Shown in pieces: positions 1 to 9,015 of a stretch of DNA of 10,246 nt (position 1 is its first letter; every line of letters begins with the position of its first letter). The stretch lies in contig LSSN01001091.1 of NCBI GenBank assembly GCA_001970855.1, forward strand, positions 1 to 10,246, written 5' to 3'. The stretch comes from Smittium culicis. Lineage: Eukaryota > Kickxellomycota > Harpellomycetes > Harpellales > Legeriomycetaceae. Below the pieces are notes generated by a model. The model did not search any database. It saw nothing but the letters and a program-made list of their open reading frames with translations, and had not been told where the DNA came from. A program made the position numbers and the translations under genes.

Positions 1-1774
1 TCTTTAGCTTGATATGTTGAAACTAGCTAGTTAATTATTGTTCAATGATTATATATAGTATTATAAATTAATTTTTGTATTACAAAATTATAGCCTTGGA
101 ATATATTCTCAAGCACCATTTGTATATAATAAAAATAGGATTATAATTATTAATGTTTACTAATGCCAATATTGCATAGTACTTTTATCTGATAATATTA
201 TTTATTTTTGAGAACAGCACTTCTTATCATTTCGGGGCATGTATTTGTGGCGAATTATAAAATAAAATGTAATAAGAAAACCAAGGAATTTATAATGATG
301 CCAAACAATAAATAAAAATTTTTAGCTACTTTGCGTTCTTTTATATAAAACTAAAAATTGTCAATTAAAATAAAGATGAAATAATAGAATGTAAAATTTT
401 CAATATTATCTCATAAAAAAATCGTAGAATTATTTTTTGTTGGGAAATAGATTATGAGTCAAACTTGTAAAGTAACCCTTTTATACCCAACACTCAATAA
501 AAATGATAATCTGACGATTCGCTTATGGTTATAAGCAAATGAATTATTTGCTGCTATATTTGCAATTACCAATAATCGATACAGCCTCGGTTTTACATTA
601 AATTTATTGAGATTAATTTTCTAGATTTGGTGAACCAATAAAACTCTACCTTTCGTGAAAAGGTTAATGGGTTAATCACTACCGAATTTGATCTAAAGTG
701 AGTGGGCTAGATTTTTTCTAGTCTGTACATGCAATGTTGTGATTTAGAATCCCGATCTCGCTCTAAAATTGTTGATGAGACTATGTTAGTATAAAAAACT
801 GTTTTATATGCTTTATATGTGATGAATTTTATTAGTGAAGGATAGAGTGCCTATATATTTAGGAGTATAACACATTTTGAGTATTTTTCTCATTTTTTTT
901 ATTCTTGCATATGTGTTAGAGATAAAAACAAAAATGCAAACGGGTTTGCAGTGGCGTTGCTTGATTGTTTATATCCTATTGTTATTGGTTGAAAGAAATT
1001 TTCGCTGGCTTTGTATTGTTTATAGTTATGCTTATTAATTGGGAGTTGGTGTTGAACAATGGGGGGATTTTACAAGACATAATTCATTTTCTCAAACTCA
1101 AGATGTTGAATGAGTATTTATTTTTCTAACGAGTTTTATTGGGAATACCCTTTCAGCATTGATTAAAATTAATTGGTGATAATTTTATAGAATTTAATCG
1201 CTAAATGTTGAGGAATTAAAATAATTCAGGCATACTTTTTAGGGAATTGTTTTTATTTAGTGCGTGATTTGGTCAGGCCCACGCCAAGTCGACTCGCATT
1301 AAGTGATTAAAGGCATAAGTGTCTGTGTATGGGTAAATTAGTCCTGCAGGTTCATTCTTTTAACGAATAGACATTCAGAAATGGTTAAAAAGTAAAAATT
1401 ATAATAAAAAATTATTCAAGAATCCTATTACGTTACCAATAAATTTGATTTGCTGGAGTGCTTCTATTTTTAGTATCGAAAGCCCAATGGAAGCCAAGTC
1501 AGATCACTCGCGTGGTTATCAAGACAAAAGCTTAAAATTACTTAAATTGAATGCAAGTAAAAAAATAAACTTATTTCTCTGGCAACAATCATGATTGTAA
1601 AAAAATATAAATAGAAACTACATGACCTGATACAGATGTTCAATTTAACTAGTTTTTTCAAATTATTTCAAATTATTTCGAATAATTTTTAATTTTCTTG
1701 TATAATCTGTAAAACCCTTATCGTTTTTAACCTTGTAACCTTTATAATACTTTTTAAATACCCAAATATTCGAT
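1..1774. other. AT-rich intergenic region, no gene found
   Basis: No convincing gene, RNA gene or repeat array is visible on either strand. Most of it is A/T with stops in all frames. Slightly richer patches lie around 600-770, 930-1080, 1260-1350 and 1440-1550. Two short stop-free stretches, 871-1038 and 1364-1594 on the plus strand, have no good start and no family I recognise. A tandem of about 10 bases resembling TTTCAAATTA repeats imperfectly near 1657-1690, just upstream of the first gene. The last 200 bases presumably hold that gene's promoter and 5' UTR. Confidence 0.6.
1606..1613 (+). promoter_or_regulatory. possible TATA box of the first DUF4203 gene
   Basis: TATAAATA lies 169 bp upstream of the ATG at 1775. 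The same octamer sits 142 bp upstream of the paralogue's ATG. In DNA this rich in A and T the word is expected by chance often, so the shared placement is the only support. Confidence 0.22.
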
Positions 1775-2720
1775 ATGAACACGCTTTATTTAATATTCTG
1801 CTTTCTGCTCTCAATGCTAACCGGAGTCCTCGGTGCTGATTCCAGCGGTTCTGATGTCATTGAATGTAACTATTTTATAATTTTTTGACTGTTCTTACAG
1901 TGTTTTATAATAGCTCTAACTTTATCATTTTTTTCAAAATGCAGTTTCTAAGGGCACCATCACTGCTTCAGGAATTGTTCCAGGAATAATTCTTTTGATC
2001 ATCGGTATCATGTTTACCTTTTTTGGACGTAAGCTCGTAAAAGCAATGATTTTCCTTGCTGGCTTCTGCTTTGTTGGTAAGTTATCATTCATTTTTATCA
2101 ATTAAGGGTTTCTTAACTTGTGAAGCTATCGTTGAATAATAAATTGAGTTTCTAACACTGTAATATACTCATTCATTTAGTAAATCTTTTTATATTTTAT
2201 TTATATAGGAATTATTGTTCTTTATGTCGAATATAAAATCCGCGCTCCAAACGATGGCGAAAACACACGAGCTATAATTTACTTTATCGTTGCGATGTTG
2301 TGTGGTGTTTTGGGTGGTGTTTTATGTTTGTTCTTATACAGAGTCGGTGTATTTTTAATTGGTGTACTTGGTGGTTTCGCCTTAGCTAACTTCATACTCA
2401 CCTTTTCTGCAACTGGAGTTTTCAATCAAAACTATGCAAGAATCATATTCATTGTTGTTTTCTGTATAATCGGCGGTGTTTTGACGTTGTTCATGGAACG
2501 TCCTGCTATCATTGCAAGTTCTTCCGTATACGGTTCATACATAACTTTTGTTGGCATCGATTGTTTCGCCAAAACCGGTTTTAAAGAATCAATCCTTCTT
2601 ATTGCCCAAGGCTATCAAAGTATCAAAGGTAGATCCTCTAGCGTCTATGGTATGCTAGCTGGTACTGTAATTCTTGCTATTATTGGTATGATTGTTCAGT
2701 TTAGAACTACTAAGAACTAA
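1775..2720 (+). CDS. DUF4203 (TM7SF3/TMEM198-like) 7-TM membrane protein, copy 1
   Basis: This is a spliced gene: exons 1775-1865, 1945-2076 and 2209-2720 join in phase to 244 residues and a TAA stop. The start is the ATG that opens a typical signal peptide (MNTLYLIFCFLLSMLTGVLG, cleavage near residue 20-21). A short luminal Ser/Asp segment follows, then about seven hydrophobic helices near residues 40-57, 64-81, 97-117, 121-140, 151-170, 173-191 and 220-239, rich in GxxxG-type small residues. The core motif GSYITFVGIDCFAKTGFKE (183-201) has the G-x-DCF-x-[KR]-x-G pattern that I associate with DUF4203, the Pfam TM7S3_TM198 domain. The protein should sit in the secretory-pathway or plasma membrane. 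Vertebrate TMEM198 is linked to Wnt/LRP6 signalling, but fungal members have no role known to me. The tail is short and uncharged (RTTKN). The exon structure is strongly supported by the paralogue at 5297-6225; family assignment is from recall. Confidence 0.9.
1866..1944 (+). other. intron 1 of DUF4203 copy 1 (phase 1)
   Basis: This 79-bp intron starts GTAACT and ends TGCAG. A CTAAC branch-point-like word lies at 1916-1920, 24 nt before the 3' splice site. The earlier CAG ending at 1900 would shift the frame into stops, so the acceptor at 1944 is preferred. Both the split codon (T|TT, Phe) and the phase match the paralogue. Confidence 0.88.
2077..2208 (+). other. intron 2 of DUF4203 copy 1 (phase 1)
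   Basis: This 132-bp intron starts with a consensus GTAAGT and ends TATATAG. A CTAAC word at 2152-2156 may be the branch site, though it lies rather far from the acceptor. The alternative TTTAG ending at 2180 would put exon 3 out of frame. Splicing here joins the second helix directly into the VEYKI segment that the paralogue also has. Confidence 0.88.
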
Positions 2721-5296
2721 TTTGAGCAAACTACCACAGACTTTTCCCTCCGCTTAAAGCTTCATCTATTATATTTATTTTCACTCCTTTTACCACTCAG
2801 TACATATATTATATAGTCTTATACAATTTATTCTCACTCATATAAATACATCTATGAAATATTTCCACAATCTCATGTACAATGTTTTCTTTATTTTACA
2901 ACTTATCATAATTCCAAAAAGATTGCATAATAACATAAAATGAAGTACATTTACTATAATTAATTTCCACGATAAATAAATTCGTATAAATTTATTTTTT
3001 TTTGATTTTGTTGGTTTTGTATATATAACTTTAATATTTGAATTACTTTTAACTAGTCAAAAATAATCGATTTTTAATGTAATTTAATATTATTTATATG
3101 AATTCCATAAGTTTTCAGTGATCAAAAATAAAATAAATTCAGTGAAAAAGTTAAAATTAGATAATTAAGAAAGCTAGATATATTCAATGTAACATATATA
3201 AAAGGCATGCAAACTTACAAAATACAAATAGATTTAACTTGATAAACATTATTTTTTAAAAAATTTTAGCTCGTATTGATATTTTTTTTGTCATTTGTAG
3301 CTTTAGGATATTTATCATTTGTAAACACATTTTATAAAGCGTATCAGTATTTTATTTCATATGTATAAGCCAATTTTCAACCATCAAAAATGAACGAACT
3401 TGTATTAACTTTATACTCCAAATACATCGAGTTTTTGTATGATCGTATTTCATAATTTTATATTAACTATAGGAATTAGTTGAATTTTTCGATTCAAAAA
3501 TAGAATTACATTCCCAAAAGAGTAAATCGACATTATCTATTAACAATATAATCCAAATACATACCATACCTTTATTGATGTTTCAGACAACTTTTTCCAA
3601 AAAAAAAAAAAAAAGCTTACAGTTATAATAGATTGACTGGGCTATGGAAAAAAAAGAAACGGTAATAAAAGTGAATGTATACAACAAATTTAATTATTTT
3701 TTGCATACACTACCATAATTTTTACTTATAGTTATAAACCATTGAAATTGTATTTTGATTTTTAAAAAAATAACTAAAAAGTTTTTGTAGATTTGAAAAT
3801 TTTTTTGTTTACTTTTTTCTGTTGGATATCTACAATTTATGCATCTTTTATTTTGGGTAAAATATGAATGATATGTGTAGATATAAATATTTTTATAATA
3901 CTGGTTTATCTATAACGTCAAAATTTAACTCAATCAATCAAGTGCTAGTTTTAATTAATAAAATAACTAAAATTACTTCATATTATAGATTTTAATAAAA
4001 AATCAAGCAAAATTTTTTTGCACATAATTTCATCAACCTTTTAACATCGTCTTATTCTAGTCCCGTAATCAACAATAGTGCCCAAGATAAATTCTAACCC
4101 CAATACTTAATAAAAAATCGTAATTTTTAGGCCCTAGTTTCGCTGTTATATTATTTTAAAAAATATTCTCTGAAAAAGTTGAAACGTATTGTATTTTTTT
4201 TTTATAGATGACAAAGATCACCCGTCACAGAAAATGATATTCAAAATTTATAAACGCATTCGTTATTAAAATTTTTTATCTCTTTCAATAAAATTTTATT
4301 CTTGATCTGTAAAATATCGTTGAATTCCAGCTTCAACAACTTATAGACTTTAAGCACGCTAGCGTATAGTGAATTTTTTTTATATTTCCAATAAAATCAC
4401 ATTGATTGCGTCAAAAAATTCAAATGTGTTCTATTGGTGAGTAATAGAATTTTCATATAAATAAGTGTGTGCAGAAAAAAAAATAATCGCTTTATTGTGC
4501 ATCAAATAATAAAATGTTGCTGATGACATGAATTTAAATATGAAATTTTATTTTATTAACTCTGAGGTTTCGCGTAAATAAAATACAGTGATATCTATCA
4601 CTCCTCTTGTGTAAATTGAATCCAAATTTAGTATAGATTATCAATAACTTATAATTTAAATTCTGACTAGCGTTGCAGTTTTGTTACGAAAAATAATATA
4701 TAATACTTCTTAATGTGCTCAATCAATGTTAATCTGTAAAAAGATAAATTTCATAAATAGCTTAGGTTTGTTTTGTAAATGGTTAAATTAATGTTTCTTA
4801 TAAATACCAATCGCTTATTTAATTGTTTAATTTAAAAAATATCAAATACTATGTTAGCTCAGATGATTCGTATATAAATCTTTATGACTGCATAATATTA
4901 TAGTTACTGCACTTTAAAAAAATATTTATAGATGCTCGCATATTTGTTTTTGCAAATAACAGCTAAAACTATATTTATAATTTTCTATCCAATGCAGCTA
5001 CATTATTGATAAGATTTTAAAAAGCATGTATACTATTAAAATAGTTTTAATCAGAGGTTTTTTTAGTTTTTCAATTTCTAAAATTCACAACAGTAAAAAA
5101 GTAGTATAGTATATATTATTTATTTCATACTCGAAAATTCATTTTAGGAAAACGTATAAATACTTGAAAACTTTCACAATTTTTATATTATTAGTTACCG
5201 ATAAATAATCTTATAGTACTTATATCTTTCAAAGTATATATGCTCTCTAACTTTTGATAAAAAATAAAAATTCTAAAAAATTCTTAAAATTGCTAA
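2721..5296. other. long AT-rich spacer between the paralogues
   Basis: About 2.6 kb with no supportable gene on either strand. The first few hundred bases must include the 3' UTR of the upstream gene; an AATAAA word at 2975-2980 is a weak candidate polyadenylation signal. A 16-base A run lies at 3599-3614. Many T and A runs of 6 to 9 bases are scattered through it. I looked for leftover pieces of a third family copy, using the GIDCFAKTG core, and saw none. Confidence 0.6.
5155..5162 (+). promoter_or_regulatory. possible TATA box of the second DUF4203 gene
   Basis: TATAAATA lies 142 bp before the ATG at 5297, at a similar distance to the same word before copy 1. It is weak evidence in this base composition. 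Confidence 0.22.
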
Positions 5297-6225
5297 ATGT
5301 TTACCACCTTAAGCTCTCTTTTTTATCTGTTTTTTATGCTTCTAGCAAGCGCAAAAGATCTATCTGCAGACAATACGCACTTGCTATATGGTAAATGACA
5401 CAAATTAATTTTTTAATTTGAATTGATTATTAATTGTTTCAAATTTTCATTTTCATAGCTTCTAGTACGCCGATCACTGCCTCAGGAGTTTTGTCTGGTG
5501 TAATTCTTATAATTCTTGGACTAATAGTAACTTTCTTTGGCAGAAAATTTATAAAATGGTTTATTCTATATATTGGATTCATATTTATGTGTAAGAATAT
5601 CTTTATTAAATTGGATATATATATGTATAATAATAACTAAAAATTTTTTAAATATAAAATTATAGTCGTTATTGTGACGGCAGTAGAGTATAAAATACAT
5701 TCACCACCTCCTGAAACTCAAAGGATAATTACTATTGTATATTTTGCAATTGCAGCTGTATTTGGTATTCTTGGTGGTTATCTTTGCTTACGCTTCAAAA
5801 AATTGGGGTTATTCTTAGTCGGTTTAAATGCTGGTGCTTCATTAGCTTATGTAATCTTATCTTTTTCATCCAAAGGTTTCTTAACTAACAACATAGCAAG
5901 ATTATGCTTTATAGCTGCTATAGGTGTAATTTGTGGTATAATTACCCTATTGTATGAAAAAATAGCAACAATAATTGGAAGCTCTTTTTATGGGTCATAC
6001 GCAACATTTGTGGGTATTGATTGCTTCGCTAAAACTGGTTTCAAAGAAACAATAAAACTAGTATATAACGGTTCATTAGAAGTAATAGGAAGGACTCTCC
6101 ACGTATATGGAATGATTTTCGGAACAATAATTCTTTCGATTATTGGAGTTGTATTTCAGTTTAAATTTAATAGAAAAGACAAGAGCGAAGATGAAGATGG
6201 GGATTATGACGAAGAACAATGCTAG
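5297..6225 (+). CDS. DUF4203 (TM7SF3/TMEM198-like) 7-TM membrane protein, copy 2
   Basis: Exons 5297-5390, 5459-5590 and 5666-6225 join in phase to 261 residues and a TAG stop. The ATG opens a signal peptide ending in an A-x-A site (LLASA, residues 15-19). A luminal segment follows, then the same seven-helix plan as copy 1: TASGVLSGVILIILG and FFGRK near 38-61, VEYKI at 82-86, and the core GSYATFVGIDCFAKTGFKE at 185-203. Over the third exon the two proteins are roughly half identical by eye, and almost fully identical in the core. After the last helix this copy adds a charged tail (about 245-261, Lys/Arg followed by many Asp and Glu, ending in Cys) that copy 1 lacks. Such tails can bind partners or act in sorting, which is inference. 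The GTG at 5674 and the ATG at 5434 look like start codons in single-frame reading but lie inside the spliced gene and intron 1 respectively. Location is probably the secretory or plasma membrane; function is unknown. Confidence 0.9.
5391..5458 (+). other. intron 1 of DUF4203 copy 2 (phase 1)
   Basis: This 68-bp intron starts GTAAAT and ends TTTCATAG after a T-rich tract. It has the same phase as intron 1 of copy 1 and separates the signal-peptide exon from the first membrane helices. The junction makes a GCT (Ala) codon. Confidence 0.88.
5591..5665 (+). other. intron 2 of DUF4203 copy 2 (phase 1)
   Basis: This 75-bp intron starts GTAAGA and ends ATTATAG. TAACTAA at 5634-5640 is a good branch-point candidate 25 nt before the acceptor. 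Reading through gives stops, while splicing restores the helix 2 to VEYKI continuity seen in copy 1. Confidence 0.9.
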
Positions 6226-6328
6226 TTTTATTTTATTAAAAAAACATCAATTAAAATTGATTTTGAAAAAAAAATAATGAATATCCTTACCTTGATTTTA
6301 TAAAATCTTTGTACATTGTTACTTATTA

Positions 6329-6334
6329 AATAAA
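6329..6334 (+). terminator. candidate polyadenylation signal of DUF4203 copy 2
   Basis: AATAAA lies about 104 bp after the stop codon, a normal distance for a 3' processing signal. In this composition the hexamer is common, so support is moderate at best. Confidence 0.4.
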
Positions 6335-6645
6335 AAATATCTAACAATTGTTTAGACCTTTTTAATCTCGCTGGAGCTTTTTTTTTATAATTTATAAGAA
6401 ATTTTGATTTAATTTGGATTGGATAAAATAAAATTTAAAAAGATTACATCATCTATATCAGATAGCGGAAATCAATTGTTCAGGTGATTTGTCGAAGACT
6501 GTATCATGAGTATCATTGAAACCCCGTGAGACATAAATTATAGGGTTTTGTATTCAAATTTGCTCTCTGTTCCATCTTTTTTACATAGTTACAAAATTAA
6601 TTTTGCAAAAAACTTTTATTTTTTTTCAAACGGGTTTTCAAAGTA

Positions 6646-6670
6646 TATTTTCTATTTTCTATTTTCTATT
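6646..6670 (+). repeat. 7-bp tandem repeat, TATTTTC x 3.6
   Basis: Three exact units of TATTTTC are followed by a partial TATT. It is a short simple-sequence tract, with no sign of function. Confidence 0.85.
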
Positions 6671-7133
6671 ATCACGAGAAATAACTAGTATTTCAAATTA
6701 TTAAATATTAATTTGTAATAGTTCTATTTGTATTAATAAAGTAACAAATTAATAGTTTATTCCACTTACGAAATTACAAATATTAACGAGAGACAAGCTT
6801 AGCATAAAATTATATTTTATATTTACATAGAGTATATATATAAATTATAAAAACATATTATAGCCAATTAAATAATTTATGATAAATTTATAGAATAAAA
6901 CATAGATTTTTATGAAAAAATCGCATTGAATCAAGTAAAAGAAAAATAATTAATGAAATAAAATTAAAAGTAAATATTTACATTCGAAAGAAAATGTTAA
7001 TTTAAAGTAAAAAAATAATTGAAGGAAAAAAAATATTATGAGGATATAAAAATTTATTTATGGAAGATAAATTTTCATCTATCTAAATACGAAATTAAAT
7101 TTCATCATTTTTTTAATCCAGAAATTTTTTAAG

Positions 7134-7660
7134 ACACATCAGGACCATAAAGTCAACTCCACCGACAATTACACCTACCTGGGCCATATTATGAATAGCG
7201 AGTGGTAAGTATCTGGTATGATCAAGCTCAACTAAAATTAGGTGAATAAGGCTGTATACAGCCTCCTGTGATGGTCAAATATGTTTACAGAACTAAAAAA
7301 AGTCAATCAATGCGGTCCTGGTGTCGGTTGCATATTACTCTGTAGATAAATTTTTAAATAGGCTAAGACTGTAGCAAGTCTGTACAAGTCTGAAATTGAC
7401 AATTCCATTCGATTTGACGCAAAATTTAGGAAATTCGTGGCTATATATTACACCAGAGACGAGCTGGATATAACCTCAGAGTTCATGCGCACCAGAAAAG
7501 CCGGCGAGCGTACAAACCACAAGTTTCAAACATCAAAATCATGAATCGCTGATCTCTTTAATGCAACGATGAATCCCTGATAGGCGACCTAGATGACTGG
7601 TAGCACCAGTTAAATATAAAAAATATTATAACCAGGCTTCAAATAGCCACACTATAGTTA
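7134..7660 (+). pseudogene. decayed LINE reverse-transcriptase fragment
   Basis: Translated on the plus strand, this stretch matches the reverse transcriptase encoded on the minus strand at 9362-10246. TDNYTYLGHIMNSEW (from 7161) aligns with TDQYTYLGYIMNPKW, INAVLVSVAYYSVDKF (near 7290-7345) with INSVLLPIGCYGGETF, and RDELDITSEFMRTRKAGER (from 7455) with REELGIRSVFLRTSTARER. A broken IADLF segment near 7545-7560 matches IADLI. Several in-frame stops (first at 7206) interrupt it, and at least one pair of compensating frameshifts starts at the A run near 7290. It therefore corresponds to the post-catalytic (YLG and downstream) part of a LINE of the same clade, in the opposite orientation and much older. 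Homology fades after about 7660, and no 3' tail could be assigned. Confidence 0.8.
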
Positions 7661-7752
7661 TGGAAGATTTTTGACAGAGTTTAATCAATCGTTTTATAAC
7701 CCATATATACAGGGTGGAATAGAAAACTAGAAAATATCTTAATTATTAAGCC

Positions 7753-7783
7753 TTTTTTTTTTTTTTTATCACATAATTTTATT
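7753..7783 (-). other. possible poly(A)-tailed retro-insertion end
   Basis: Read on the minus strand, an AATAAA (7783-7778) is followed after ten bases by a run of 15 A (7767-7753). That is the layout of a polyadenylated insert, like the LINE end at 8857-8894. No recognisable coding sequence lies upstream on that strand, and homopolymers are common here, so this may be chance. Confidence 0.25.
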
Positions 7784-8355
7784 GGTACGATAACAATTAA
7801 TTGTTTAGCCTTACAGCATTGAGAATAAGTGCATCGCAACTTTTCAGTCCAGTCATCTCCTGACAAAATAGAAAATCGTCCGCAAAAAAATTTTTTTTTT
7901 TTGGACATAATGTAATTTTTATGTGCATGAGACAGTAGAAAATATACCCCTGAGCTGCAACCGGTGGCGAGATCACCGATAATATCTGATTGGCATGCTC
8001 ATAACGACACCCATCAGCTCTGGCGAAAATTTTTCCTCCCTAATTTCTTCGCAACCAAGGTTGCCATAACTGATAAATTTCTTTTATGATCAGACAGAAA
8101 CTTTTCAGTATTAACACTCGCTTTCAACCGAAATATACGGTTAAATTTTTGAACTGGAAATAGCATAGCTTGTGAATCTTATCATTTTGATCATTTCAGT
8201 CATTCTTTAATTTATCAGTTATGCTTCAGATGTCGGGACCTGACAGCTTGGTATTTTATAGTATTTAAATATTGATATTTATTATTCATTTTATTATTAA
8301 TTATTTATATAACGATAATTTATTACTAAATTATTATTAGTAAAATCTCTGGTTT

Positions 8356-8369
8356 TATATATATATATA
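8356..8369. repeat. (TA)7 microsatellite
   Basis: Seven uninterrupted TA units in an already A/T-rich spacer, with no further structure. Confidence 0.85.
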
Positions 8370-8856
8370 AATATAATTAATTCGTTAATCCTCAAAGTCC
8401 TGGATTTTTCAAGCTACAATTTTATATTTAAGCATTTGAAATTTTTATTTCAATTCATATAATACCCATTTTATTTATTAATAATTGTTTGTTATTTGTA
8501 ATCTATTTACATTTTATTCGTCAATCATAAAAAATCCATCTAATAACTAATTATTTTAATGGCTATACATTACAAAAAGAACTAAAGGCTCTACATTTAC
8601 AAATTACTTAGCTCATATTAACCCATTCATCAGCGGTAGACATTTTATGATCTATCAAATATAGAAAACTATTTTCAATAAAAATTCTTTAATTGAGAGG
8701 CCTAAATTTCATTTGCATGTCATATAATAGCAAAAAATATAAAATTCTTATAAATCAAAAAAGAATAAGTACATTTTTATACATTGTGCTGGACTGGAGA
8801 CAGTTAAATTAGTATTTATTGTATGCGAAATATCGGCTAAATATATCAGTAAACAG

Positions 8857-8877
8857 TTTTTTTTCTTTTTTTTTTTT
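8857..8877 (-). repeat. poly(A) tail of the LINE
   Basis: On the minus strand there are 12 A, then one G, then 8 A. The run follows the AATAAA by about 11 bases and marks the 3' junction of the insertion. Host DNA resumes at 8856. Confidence 0.8.
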
Positions 8878-8888
8878 GCGTCAGATAG

Positions 8889-8894
8889 TTTATT
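8889..8894 (-). terminator. polyadenylation signal of the LINE
   Basis: AATAAA on the minus strand, 11 bases before the poly(A) tail. It is the expected 3' end signal of a polyadenylated retrotransposon RNA. Confidence 0.7.
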
Positions 8895-9015
8895 AAACAT
8901 AATACGAAAGTATATTCAAAACTATCAAAAAATATTTAAAAAGTTAAAAAAATGTTAAAAAAATAATTTTTCAACCGACTCCCCTCTGCCGCTCTAGCAG
9001 CTCAATACCCACTGG
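8895..9015 (-). other. LINE 3' untranslated region
   Basis: About 120 bases between the last stop of the element's coding region (TAA, 9018-9016) and its AATAAA. The first 45 bases are G+C-rich and the rest is A/T-rich with T runs. There is no open frame. Confidence 0.6.

Larger units (their letters stand above)
6226..7133. other. AT-rich spacer downstream of copy 2
   Basis: No gene is visible. It begins with the 3' UTR of copy 2, including a small perfect hairpin at 6247-6260 (TCAATT/AATTGA arms), and an AATAAA follows at 6329-6334. A somewhat less AT-rich patch at 6460-6580 has no reading frame of note. The remainder to 7133 is almost pure A/T. Confidence 0.6.
7661..8856. other. mixed spacer with unidentified coding-like patch
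   Basis: No intact gene. A stop-free minus-strand stretch at 7681-7908 owes its length to A runs giving poly-Lys and is not credible as a gene. From 7931 to 8275 the plus strand is open except for TGA codons at 8087 and 8150, and 7940-8060 is clearly less AT-rich than its surroundings. No family was recognised. A (TA)7 tract lies at 8356-8369. From 8280 to 8856 it is A/T-rich with nothing supportable. Confidence 0.5.

Noticed and set aside
846..1038. Two overlapping open stretches (846-992 and 871-1038) with hydrophobic translation
   Set aside because: About 50 codons each, in different frames, with Phe/Leu/Ile content expected from T-rich DNA. There is no family match.
1341..1370. GGTTCATTC near 1349 resembling a tRNA T-loop
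   Set aside because: The flanking bases do not form the T stem, and no acceptor, D or anticodon arms can be folded around it.
1364..1594. A 76-codon open stretch just upstream of the first DUF4203 gene
   Set aside because: There is no ATG near its beginning, no recognisable motif, and no splice-consistent link to the gene downstream.
2295..2720. A 141-residue single-exon membrane protein starting at the ATG 2295
   Set aside because: It is only the later part of exon 3. Two spliced upstream exons supply a signal peptide and two helices that the paralogue also has.
3599..3614. A 16-base A run as a possible poly(A) tail of a plus-strand retrocopy
   Set aside because: There is no AATAAA or coding remnant upstream. 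Homopolymer runs of this kind are frequent in this DNA.
5434..5640. A 68-residue small membrane protein
   Set aside because: It starts inside intron 1 and ends inside intron 2 of DUF4203 copy 2. Only its middle part is real coding sequence (exon 2).
7681..7908. A 75-residue minus-strand protein
   Set aside because: Its length depends on poly-Lys and Phe codons from A and T homopolymers. It has no domain and no coding signal.
8126..8142. Inverted repeat AACCG-7 nt-CGGTT
   Set aside because: The arms are only 5 bp, with no run of T or other element beside it. It is compatible with chance.
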